Source: Bifidobacteriaceae bacterium (lineage in GTDB: Bacteria; Actinomycetota; Actinomycetes; Actinomycetales; WQXJ01). Taken from it: DNA of 8,492 nucleotides. Positions within the stretch are counted from its first letter, which is position 1; each line of letters starts with the position of its first letter. Below the pieces are notes generated by a model, which made no database searches, had not been told where the DNA came from, and worked only from the letters and a program-made list of their open reading frames with translations. The stretch spans positions 1-8,492 of the forward strand of contig JAITKC010000194.1 in the NCBI GenBank assembly GCA_031278665.1. The letters are read 5' to 3'. The position numbers were made by a program, and so were the translations under genes. Shown piece after piece: positions 1 to 5,362 of the stretch.

Positions 1-1492
1 CCATCGCACCATTTGCCAGCTTCTCGCCCCGCTCGGGCGGCCCGCCGGCGCGGGAGGCGCCGGTTCGGCCCGGCCCGCCGCCGCGGGAGGCGCCGGTTCG
101 GCCCGGCCCGCCGCCACGGCTGAGTCGCCCGACGCCGCCGGTCAGGGCGCGTCCGCCGATGCCGCCGGCTCGGGCGCGTCCGCCGATGCCGCCGGTTCGG
201 GCGCGTCCACCGGGCCGGCGCAGTCGGCTGGGTCCGCCGATGCCGCCGGTTCGGGCGCGTTCGCCGGGCCGGCTGGCGAGGGCGTCGCCGTGCGGCTGCT
301 GACGGGCGCGGTCGGCGCGAAGCGCCGGGTCGGTTTGCTGAGCGAAATCGAACAGGGCCGGGCCCAGATCGTGGTTGGCACCCACGCGCTGCTGGAGGAG
401 AGCGTGAAGTTCCAAGACCTCGGGCTGGTGGTGGTCGACGAGCAACACCGGTTCGGGGTGGAACAGCGCGATGCGCTGCGAGCCAAGGCCGGGCGCCGCC
501 CGCATCTGCTGGTGATGACCGCCACGCCGATCCCTCGCACAGTCGCGATGACCGTGTTCGGCGATCTCGGCTTGACTATTCTGGCGGAGGCGCCGCCCGG
601 GCGCCCCCGAGTCGAGACCGTCTGGGTCAATCCGCGCGAGCATCCGGCCTGGTTGGACCGGGTCTGGCAGCGCCTGGCGGAGGAGGTCAAGGCCGGCCGC
701 CGGGGAATTGTGGTCTGCCCGGCGATCGAGCCGGGCGAGTTCGAGCCGGGTGGCGAACCCGCCCCGGAGGACGCCTCCGGCGCCGGCGGGCCGGGCCAAC
801 TCGCCTTCGCGCTGCCAGGGGTGGGCAAACCCGCGCCGCCCGCCCGCGCCCAAGGGGTCAACGCCGCCTTGGCGGCCAAGCGGCCGTTGGCCTCAGTCGG
901 CCAGACGCTCGAGCGGCTGCGGGCCGACCCGGTCCTGGCCGGCGTCCGTCTGGCGCCCATGCACGGGCGGCTGACCGCCCAGGAGAAGGACCAGACGATG
1001 GCCGCCTTCGCCAGCGGCCGGCTCGACGTCTTGGTGGCGACCACTGTGATCGAAGTCGGCATCGACGTGCCCGAGGCGACCGCCTTGGTGGTGCTGGACG
1101 CCGACCGGTTCGGGCTGTCCCAGTTGCACCAGTTGCGCGGGCGGATCGGCCGCGGCCGAGACGCCGGGATTTGCCTGTTGGTTTCCGAGGCCGAGCCGGA
1201 CACGACGGCGGCCCGCCGCCTTGAGGCCATGGCGGCGACCAGGAACGGCTTCGACCTGGCCGAGGTCGACCTGGCGACCAGGCGGGAGGGGGAGATTCTG
1301 GGCGACAGCCAATCGGGTCGCTCGTCGCTCAAACTGGTCCGGCTGACCACCGACGGCGAACTGATCGACGACGCCCGCCGGGCGGCCGAGGCGGTCATCG
1401 CCGAAGACCCGGGCCTGGCAGGACATCCGGCCCTGCGCCAAGCCGTCGACGCTCTGCTGGCCGGCCGCGAGGACTACTTGGAGCGAGGCTGA
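1..1492 (+). CDS. recG: ATP-dependent DNA helicase RecG, 3' part (5' end outside window)
   Basis: RecG is a superfamily 2 helicase that remodels stalled replication forks and Holliday junctions. The reading frame is open from the first complete codon at 2, so the gene begins upstream; the wedge domain and Walker A are not in the window. The first residues (HRTICQLLAPLG) match the RecG segment just after motif Ia. Visible motifs: DEQHRFG (motif II, 437-457), TATPIPR (motif III, 518-538), PMHGRL, VATTVIEVGIDVP (motif V), and QLRGRIGRG (motif VI, 1130-1156), followed by the normal RecG C-terminus. Between HRTICQLLAPLG and VRLLTG, where I expect only a short loop, lies an in-frame insertion of about 80 Ala/Gly/Ser-rich codons (about 38-277) built of tandem repeats. 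A second variable Pro/Ala/Gly-rich stretch lies at about 716-905. A GTG at 290 could be mistaken for a start, but it is internal: homology begins before it. rsmD follows after 1 nt, so the two are probably translationally coupled. The identification is secure; whether the protein is active with the insertion is unknown. Confidence 0.95.
   Translation, partial: HRTICQLLAPLGRPAGAGGAGSARPAAAGGAGSARPAATAESPDAAGQGASADAAGSGASADAAGSGASTGPAQSAGSADAAGSGAFAGPAGEGVAVRLLTGAVGAKRRVGLLSEIEQGRAQIVVGTHALLEESVKFQDLGLVVVDEQHRFGVEQRDALRAKAGRRPHLLVMTATPIPRTVAMTVFGDLGLTILAEAPPGRPRVETVWVNPREHPAWLDRVWQRLAEEVKAGRRGIVVCPAIEPGEFEPGGEPAPEDASGAGGPGQLAFALPGVGKPAPPARAQGVNAALAAKRPLASVGQTLERLRADPVLAGVRLAPMHGRLTAQEKDQTMAAFASGRLDVLVATTVIEVGIDVPEATALVVLDADRFGLSQLHQLRGRIGRGRDAGICLLVSEAEPDTTAARRLEAMAATRNGFDLAEVDLATRREGEILGDSQSGRSSLKLVRLTTDGELIDDARRAAEAVIAEDPGLAGHPALRQAVDALLAGREDYLERG
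38..115 (+). repeat. 33-bp tandem repeat inside recG
   Basis: Two adjacent 33-bp units (38-70 and 71-103) differ at one base. They encode RPAGAGGAGSA and RPAAAGGAGSA. A third copy begins at 104 (RPAA) and decays after 115. The period is a multiple of three, so copy-number change keeps the recG frame. It forms the first half of the RecG insertion. Confidence 0.9.
131..262 (+). repeat. 27-bp (9-codon) tandem repeat inside recG
   Basis: There are five consecutive units: 131-154 (shortened to 24 bp, DAAGQGAS), 155-181 (ADAAGSGAS), 182-208 (ADAAGSGAS), 209-235 (diverged, TGPAQSAGS) and 236-262 (ADAAGSGAF). Units 155-181 and 182-208 differ by one base, and 236-262 matches 182-208 except near its last codon. 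The array stays in the recG frame and makes up the second half of the RecG insertion. The near-identity of the units suggests recent slippage or unequal recombination. Confidence 0.92.
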
Positions 1493-1493
1493 T

Positions 1494-2291
1494 GTGACCA
1501 GGATCGTGGCCGGCGCGGCCGGCGGGCGGACTATCCGGGTTCCGCCCGCCGTCACCCGCCCGACTTCCGAACGCGTCCGGGAGGCCCTGTTCTCGCTGCT
1601 CGAGTCGCGCCTTGGCGGCCGGGACGGTTGGGCCGGCAAGACCGCGGCGGACCTCTACGCCGGCTCCGGGGCGTTCGCCTTGGAGGCCCTCAGTCGGGGC
1701 GCCGCCTGGGCGCTGGCGGTCGATTCGTCGCCCGCCGCGGTCCGGACTATCCAGGCCAACGCCGCCGCCCTCGGCCTGACCAGCCGTCTGACAGTGCGGC
1801 GCGGGCGAGTCGAGGCGCTGGTCGCCGCGCCGCCGCCGCCCGGGCCCGGCGCGACCGGTCGGCCGGCCCGGTTCGCCGCCGCCGGGTCGCCCGATGGCGC
1901 GCCGGACTCCGACGGGGGCGGGGGACCCCGCGCCGCCCGGCGTTCGGACGCCGCCGGGCCGCCCGATGACGCGCCAGGGACTGGCGGCGCGCGGGGACCC
2001 CGGGCCGTCCGGCGGGTCCACGGGCCGCCGTTCGACGTGGTCTTCTTGGACCCGCCGTATGACCTGGCCTGGCCGCTGGCCGAGGCCGTGTTGACGGCTT
2101 TGGCCAACCCGGCGGTTGCCCCGGGCGCTGCCGCCGCCTGGCTGGCCGACGGCGCCTTGGTGGCGCTCGAGCGATCAGCCCGGACGCCGGCCCCGAACTG
2201 GCCGCCGGGCTGGCAGAGCATTGGCAACCGGACCTACGGCGACACGGCCCTGCACCTGGCCCGAGTCCGGACCGGGGGCGAGGCGGCGTGA
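1494..2291 (+). CDS. rsmD: 16S rRNA (guanine(966)-N2)-methyltransferase RsmD with an internal low-complexity insertion
   Basis: RsmD uses S-adenosylmethionine to methylate N2 of G966 in 16S rRNA during 30S assembly. The start is GTG at 1494, 1 nt after the recG stop, preceded by GGAG at 1480-1483; the ATG at 1492 is followed at once by a stop. The N-terminus MTRIVAGAAGGRTIRVP and the TRPTSERVREALFSLL segment are typical of the family. SAM motif I is DLYAGSGAFALEALSRGA (residues 53-70), with the acidic SAM-ribose position at about D77. The catalytic motif is DPPY (residues 186-189). Length is 265 aa against about 185-190 for the family. The excess is a Pro/Gly/Ala/Arg-rich insertion at about residues 112-177, between VEALVA and FDVVFLDPPYD, containing a 24-residue tandem duplication. 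The frame stays open through it, so it looks like a real insertion and not a frameshift artefact. Function is confidently assigned; the effect of the insertion is unknown. Confidence 0.93.
   Translation: MTRIVAGAAGGRTIRVPPAVTRPTSERVREALFSLLESRLGGRDGWAGKTAADLYAGSGAFALEALSRGAAWALAVDSSPAAVRTIQANAAALGLTSRLTVRRGRVEALVAAPPPPGPGATGRPARFAAAGSPDGAPDSDGGGGPRAARRSDAAGPPDDAPGTGGARGPRAVRRVHGPPFDVVFLDPPYDLAWPLAEAVLTALANPAVAPGAAAAWLADGALVALERSARTPAPNWPPGWQSIGNRTYGDTALHLARVRTGGEAA
1875..2018 (+). repeat. 72-bp tandem duplication inside rsmD
   Basis: Two adjacent 72-bp units (1875-1946 and 1947-2018) encode RsmD residues 128-151 and 152-175. Both follow the same pattern: (A/D)AAG(S/P)PD(G/D)AP, then a Gly-rich stretch, then GPRA(A/V)RR. 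They are diverged but aligned without gaps at the codon level. The array ends just before the FDVVFLDPPY catalytic segment. Confidence 0.85.
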
Positions 2292-2298
2292 GCGGGCG

Positions 2299-2386
2299 GC
2301 GCGGCGGCGTCGGGCGCGGGCGGCGGGCGCGGGCGGGCGCGGTGGCGTCGGGCGGCGGGCGCGGGCGAGCGCGGCGGCATCGGGCG
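2299..2386. repeat. GC-rich intergenic tandem repeat between rsmD and coaD
   Basis: An 18-bp core occurs at 2299-2316, 2337-2354 and 2369-2386, with one substitution in the second and third copies relative to the first. Spacings are 38 and 32 bp; the first interval has 6 extra bases, and the two intervals share a 14-bp tail differing at the last base. It fills most of the 147-nt gap between the rsmD stop (2291) and the chosen coaD start. The periods are not multiples of three and no convincing gene lies there. Confidence 0.8.
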
Positions 2387-2429
2387 GCGCGAAAATGGGA
2401 TGCGGACCAACGGGCTAACGGCAGGAATT

Positions 2430-2434
2430 GGAGG
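2430..2434 (+). promoter_or_regulatory. Ribosome binding site that decides the coaD start
   Basis: GGAGG lies 4 nt before ATG 2439. It supports that start over the in-frame ATG at 2400, which would add 13 residues with no family similarity and would lie upstream of this Shine-Dalgarno. A seven-codon ORF (ATG 2395, stop 2416-2418) precedes it, probably by chance. Confidence 0.75.
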
Positions 2435-2438
2435 GCTT

Positions 2439-2936
2439 ATGACTGAACGGGTGGCGGTGGCGCCGGGTTCGTTCGACCCGGTGACTTTGGGGCACCTGGA
2501 CGTGATCATCCGGGCGGCTCAGTTGTTCGACCGGGTGGTGGTGGCGGTCGGGGTGAACGCCGGCAAACAGGCGTTGCTGCCGCTCGAGACCCGGATCGCG
2601 TTGATCGAGGACGGCGTCAAACTCCTGCCCGCGGTCGAGGTCGCCAGCGTGCCCGGCCTGCTGGCCGACTTTTGCCGCGAGATCGGGGCGAGCGTGATCG
2701 TCAAGGGCTTGCGCGGCGGCCACGACCTGGGACAGGAGGAGCCTATGGCATTGGTCAACAAGCGGTTGACGGGAATCGAGACGGTTTTTCTTTCGGCCGC
2801 GCCGGCCTGGGGGCATGTCTCGAGTTCGCTGGTCAAAGATGTGGCCCGGCACGGCGGCGACGTCGGCGCCTATGTCACCCCGGCGGTGGCCGACGCCTTG
2901 GCGGCGGCGTTTGGGCGCCGCCCGGGCGTGCAGTAG
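2439..2936 (+). CDS. coaD: Phosphopantetheine adenylyltransferase (CoaD)
   Basis: CoaD transfers AMP from ATP to 4'-phosphopantetheine to give dephospho-CoA, the penultimate step of coenzyme A synthesis, in the cytoplasm. From ATG 2439 the protein is 165 aa, the usual length. The nucleotidyltransferase signature PGSFDPVTLGHLDVI (residues 9-23) includes the T/HxGH motif as TLGH (16-19). VKGLRGGHDL (residues 89-98) and the MALVNKRLTGIETVFL segment (103-118) form the conserved phosphopantetheine/ATP site region, and VSSSLVKDVARHGGDV (127-142) matches the C-terminal ATP-binding segment. The neighbour order rsmD-coaD is the standard one in many bacteria. No residue expected for catalysis appears to be missing. 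Confidence 0.96.
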   Translation: MTERVAVAPGSFDPVTLGHLDVIIRAAQLFDRVVVAVGVNAGKQALLPLETRIALIEDGVKLLPAVEVASVPGLLADFCREIGASVIVKGLRGGHDLGQEEPMALVNKRLTGIETVFLSAAPAWGHVSSSLVKDVARHGGDVGAYVTPAVADALAAAFGRRPGVQ

Positions 2937-2939
2937 ACT
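2911..2939 (+). promoter_or_regulatory. Possible promoter for DUF177-rpmF-rnc overlapping the coaD 3' end
   Basis: A -35-like TTGGGC (2911-2916) is separated by 17 bp from a -10-like TAGACT (2934-2939), which overlaps the coaD stop codon. The spacing is ideal and TAGACT is a good actinobacterial sigma-70 -10 hexamer, giving a start near 2946 and a 5' leader of about 33 nt before TTG 2979. This is inference from pattern only; chance matches are possible. Confidence 0.4.
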
Positions 2940-2978
2940 GGCAGGTCGGTTCAGCCGATCGGGCCGAGCCAAGACCTT

Positions 2979-3647
2979 TTGACGAATTCGAACACAGCTA
3001 GACCGATGCCTGCACCAAGCGCCGCGCCAACGCCGGAATTGACCGTGTCGGTCAGACGGCTAAGTCGCCAGCCGGGCACGTCCCAGCGGTTGCGGATCGA
3101 CTTCGAGGCCCCGGAGGGACTTGGCACGGCGGTGATCGGCGTCCGGCGGGGCGAGCCGATCAAACTCGACCTGCTACTCGAATCGGTGCTGGAGGGGGTG
3201 CTCGCCACCGGAACCGTGCGGGCTGCGGCCGAAGGCGAATGCGGCCGCTGCCTGGGGGAAGTCGGCTGGCCGGTCGAGACGACCTTCCAGGATCTGTTCG
3301 AGTACCCGGAGCGAGCCTTGGCGGCGGACCAGGCCGGCCAAGGCGGCGCCGGGGACCGCCTGACGGTGGTCGACGAGGCGATCGACCTGAGCGGTTCGGT
3401 CCGCGACGCGGTGGTGTTGTCTTTGCCGTTCAGCCCGCTCTGCCGGGAGGACTGCGAGGGGCTTTGCCCCGAATGCGGCGCCAGGCTGGCGGACGAGCCC
3501 GGACACGCCCACCGCTCGGTGGACGCGCGCTGGGCCGCCTTGGCGGCCTGGGACGCCGGGGAAGCCGGGGAGGCCGGGGAGGCCGGTTCGAACCGGACCG
3601 CCGGCCGGCTGGAAGACCTATTGGAAGACGAAAGAGAAGAGATATAG
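2979..3647 (+). CDS. yceD: DUF177/YceD family protein (large-subunit/L32-linked)
   Basis: Members of this family are encoded next to rpmF across bacteria and are linked to 23S rRNA or large-subunit biogenesis; the biochemical role is poorly defined. The 222-aa product has the family pattern: a VRRLSRQPGTSQ start region, a GTAVIGV..GEPIKLDLLLESVLEGVLATGTV core (about residues 49-80), GECGRCL (C88, C91), and a C-terminal cysteine cluster C155, C159, C163 and C166 in CREDCEGLCPECGARL that could bind zinc. The start is uncertain: TTG 2979 and ATG 3006 are both in frame, neither has a clear Shine-Dalgarno, and homology begins only around residue 20. A GEAGEAGEAG tract near the C-terminus comes from a 9-bp repeat. 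rpmF starts 2 nt after the stop, indicating co-translation. Confidence 0.88.
   Translation: MTNSNTARPMPAPSAAPTPELTVSVRRLSRQPGTSQRLRIDFEAPEGLGTAVIGVRRGEPIKLDLLLESVLEGVLATGTVRAAAEGECGRCLGEVGWPVETTFQDLFEYPERALAADQAGQGGAGDRLTVVDEAIDLSGSVRDAVVLSLPFSPLCREDCEGLCPECGARLADEPGHAHRSVDARWAALAAWDAGEAGEAGEAGSNRTAGRLEDLLEDEREEI
3558..3584 (+). repeat. 9-bp tandem repeat (x3) in the DUF177 gene
   Basis: Three units (3558-3566, 3567-3575, 3576-3584) of the form GGGGARGCC differ by one base and encode (GEA)3 in the C-terminal linker before the acidic tail LEDLLEDEREEI. The period keeps the frame. Confidence 0.85.
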
Positions 3648-3649
3648 CC

Positions 3650-3844
3650 GTGGCTGTTCCAAAGCGAAAGACTTCGCGGGCCAACACTCGGACCCGCCGT
3701 TCCCAGTGGAAGACCAGCGCGACCACGCTGACCGACTGCCGCCGGTGTGGCGCGCCGACCCGACCGCACACGGCCTGCCCGACCTGCGGGACCTATAAGG
3801 ACCGCTATTACGGCTCGGCCGAACGCAGCGAGTTCGAGGTCTAA
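3650..3844 (+). CDS. rpmF: 50S ribosomal protein L32 (cysteine-containing, zinc-ribbon form)
   Basis: L32 is a small basic protein of the large ribosomal subunit. Translation from GTG 3650 gives 64 aa beginning [21 protein letters not shown], an unmistakable L32 N-terminus. Two CxxC pairs (C30/C33 and C43/C46, in CRRC and CPTC) identify the zinc-binding form. The C-terminus [15 protein letters not shown] is about 7 residues longer than the actinobacterial cysteine-type L32 I remember, which ends shortly after CGTYNKRQ with LEV. The gene begins 2 nt after the DUF177 stop and ends 14 nt before rnc. The reading frame stays open upstream of 3650, so a naive ORF call would give a longer product; homology fixes the start. 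Only a weak purine-rich stretch (AAGAGA) serves as Shine-Dalgarno. Confidence 0.95.
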   Translation: MAVPKRKTSRANTRTRRSQWKTSATTLTDCRRCGAPTRPHTACPTCGTYKDRYYGSAERSEFEV

Positions 3845-3858
3845 AGAACCGTCCCGCC

Positions 3859-4578
3859 ATGACTGGACCGGCGGTGATCGGGCCCCGCGCGGCGGAGCGG
3901 CTGCTGGCCGGCCTCGGGGTCGGCCTTGAGGCCGACCTGTTGGTGCTGGCCCTGACCCACCGCTCGTTCGCCCACGAGGCCGGCGGCATCCCGACCAACG
4001 AGCGCCTGGAGTTTCTTGGCGACTCGATCCTCGGCCTGGTGGTGACCGAGCACCTGTACCGCTCGCATCCCGACCTGCCGGAGGGCGAACTGGCAAAGAT
4101 GCGGGCCGCCTCGGTGTCGCAGCGGGCGCTGGCGCGGGTGGCCCGCTCGATTGGGATCGGGCCCTATATTCTGCTCGGGCGCGGCGAGACCACCACCGGC
4201 GGCGCCGACAAAGACTCGATCCTGTCCGACACCCTCGAGGCGCTACTCGGCGCCGTCTACCTGAGCCATGGGCTGGAGACGACCAAAGAAGTGATTCTGC
4301 GCCTGGCCGGGCCGACTCTGGAGCGCGCCGCCTCGCTTGGCGCCGGCCTGGACTGGAAGACCTCGCTCCAGGAATTGGTCGCGGGGCTGGGGATGAGCCC
4401 GGTCGAATACCGGGCCGAGGGCACCGGCCCCGACCACGCCCGCGTTTTCGAGGCGGAGGTCTGGGTCGACGGCCGCGAGCGCGGGCGCGGGAAAGGCAGT
4501 TCGAAGAAACTGGCCGAGCAGCGGGCCGCCGAAGACGCCTACCGGCGCCTCGGCGCCGAGACCGGCCCGCCCGGCTAG
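3859..4578 (+). CDS. rnc: Ribonuclease III
   Basis: RNase III is a Mg2+-dependent homodimeric endonuclease that cuts double-stranded RNA, including rRNA precursors. The 239-aa product has the normal two-domain layout. The N-terminal catalytic domain carries the signature [16 protein letters not shown] (residues 47-62; E48, E51, D55), an acidic residue at E75 in PEGEL, and [12 protein letters not shown] (124-135; D124, E127), so all catalytic metal ligands appear present. The C-terminal double-stranded RNA-binding domain runs from about residue 165 to 232, with KTSLQELV and the basic [17 protein letters not shown] helix. ATG 3859 gives the expected length; no strong Shine-Dalgarno is visible. 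In many actinobacteria mutM and/or smc follow rnc; here neither does. Confidence 0.96.
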   Translation: MTGPAVIGPRAAERLLAGLGVGLEADLLVLALTHRSFAHEAGGIPTNERLEFLGDSILGLVVTEHLYRSHPDLPEGELAKMRAASVSQRALARVARSIGIGPYILLGRGETTTGGADKDSILSDTLEALLGAVYLSHGLETTKEVILRLAGPTLERAASLGAGLDWKTSLQELVAGLGMSPVEYRAEGTGPDHARVFEAEVWVDGRERGRGKGSSKKLAEQRAAEDAYRRLGAETGPPG

Positions 4579-4648
4579 GCGCCGCCTTCCCGGCCCTAGC
4601 GCCAGTCCGGTCGCCGGCCAGTGGTTTGCCCCTCAACCGGCCCGTCGC

Positions 4649-4678
4649 TTGGCCTGGCTTCGCTGGTCACGCTAGGGT
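4649..4678 (+). promoter_or_regulatory. Possible promoter for a leaderless response-regulator mRNA
   Basis: A -35-like TTGGCC (4649-4654) is followed by an 18-bp spacer and a -10-like TAGGGT (4673-4678). The GTG at 4686 lies 7 nt after the -10, where transcription would be expected to start. No Shine-Dalgarno precedes that GTG, which fits a leaderless transcript, a common arrangement in actinobacteria. Pattern evidence only. The rest of the 4579-4685 gap shows no gene and no convincing terminator hairpin. Confidence 0.45.
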
Positions 4679-4685
4679 TAGCGGC

Positions 4686-5348
4686 GTGCAAGGAAGTGAC
4701 CTCGAACCAAGACCGCTCAGCCAAATCAACGTCATGATCGTGGACGACCACGAGGTGGTCCGCCGCGGCATCGCCGAGGTCGTCGAACGATCCGACGGCA
4801 TGCGGGTGGTCGCGGAGGCCGGGTCGGTGGCCGAGGCGCTGCGCCGCGCCGTCCTGGTCAACCCCCATGTCATCCTGGTCGATCTGCGGCTGCCGGACGG
4901 AACCGGCATCGACCTGATGCGCCAGTTGCGGGCGGGCGCGCCAACCGCTCGCCCGGTGGTGCTGACGTCTTTTGACGACGATGACGCGCTCGCCGCCGCG
5001 CTCGAAGTCGGCGCCGCCGCCTTCCTCATCAAGTCGGTTCGAGGGGCCGAGATCGCCGACGTCATCCGGGCGGTGGCGGAGGGGCGGACGCTTTTGGACG
5101 AGCGCACCCTAACCCGCCGCCGGGCCGACCACGAGGACCCGACCGCCGATCTGACTCCCTCGGAGCACAAAGTTCTGGCGCTGATCGGCGAGGGCTTGTC
5201 GAACCGCGAGATCGCGGAGCGGCTGGGAGTGGCGGAGAAGACGGTCAAGAACCACATCACGTCTTTGCTGGCGAAGATGGGTTTGCAACGCCGCACGCAG
5301 GTGGCGGCCTGGGTGGCCGCCAAAGAGTCGAGTTCCTGGCGGGCCTGA
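4686..5348 (+). CDS. NarL/LuxR-family response regulator, DosR (DevR)-like
   Basis: This is a two-component response regulator: a receiver domain followed by a DNA-binding helix-turn-helix. Numbering is from GTG 4686 (220 aa); an in-frame TTG at 4626 lies upstream but adds a non-homologous stretch and would precede the predicted promoter. Receiver features: acidic pair D20/D21 in VDDHEVVRRG, phospho-acceptor D66 in LVDLRLPDGTG, switch T94 and conserved K116. The C-terminal GerE/LuxR domain (about 155-215) has LTPSEHKVLALIGEGLSN and the recognition helix AEKTVKNHITSLLAKMGL. The sequence recalls mycobacterial DosR/DevR throughout (DDHEVVRRG, EAGSVAEA, RLPDG, AEKTVKN, RRTQ), including the Lys and Asn that contact DNA in DosR. 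The gene converges with the GAF histidine kinase, 14 nt between stops, so that kinase is the likely partner. Whether it governs a hypoxia-type regulon is inference. Confidence 0.9.
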   Translation: MQGSDLEPRPLSQINVMIVDDHEVVRRGIAEVVERSDGMRVVAEAGSVAEALRRAVLVNPHVILVDLRLPDGTGIDLMRQLRAGAPTARPVVLTSFDDDDALAAALEVGAAAFLIKSVRGAEIADVIRAVAEGRTLLDERTLTRRRADHEDPTADLTPSEHKVLALIGEGLSNREIAERLGVAEKTVKNHITSLLAKMGLQRRTQVAAWVAAKESSSWRA

Positions 5349-5362
5349 CCTCCCGGCCGGTC

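Noticed and set aside
131..262. CRISPR-like array
   Set aside because: The 27-bp units are directly adjacent with no unique spacers, and they stay in the recG frame. This is a coding tandem repeat.
290..292. GTG 290 as the true start of a short RecG
   Set aside because: RecG-type sequence (HRTICQLLAPLG) is present in the same frame before it, and the frame is open to the window edge; starting here would lose the helicase motifs upstream.
142..1398. A 418-codon open frame on the minus strand opposite recG
   Set aside because: It mirrors recG codon structure in very GC-rich DNA, is rich in Ser/Arg/Pro/Ala with no domain, and is antisense to clear RecG motifs. It is a shadow frame.
2395..2418. 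Seven-codon upstream ORF before coaD
   Set aside because: It has a start and stop but no Shine-Dalgarno, and no attenuator-type codon run; most likely chance.
2951..4636. A 561-codon minus-strand frame across DUF177, rpmF and rnc
   Set aside because: It is antisense to three well-recognised genes and Arg/Pro/Ser-rich without any recognisable domain; stop codons are rare by composition alone.
4579..4685. Rho-independent terminator after rnc
   Set aside because: Only 4-5 bp complementary patches (CCGG/CCGG, GCCGG/CCGGC) with no U-rich tail; not convincing.
4600..4690. DosR-type palindromic operator near the regulator promoter
   Set aside because: I looked for a GGGAC...GTCCC-like palindrome upstream of the regulator and around the kinase start and found none convincing by eye.
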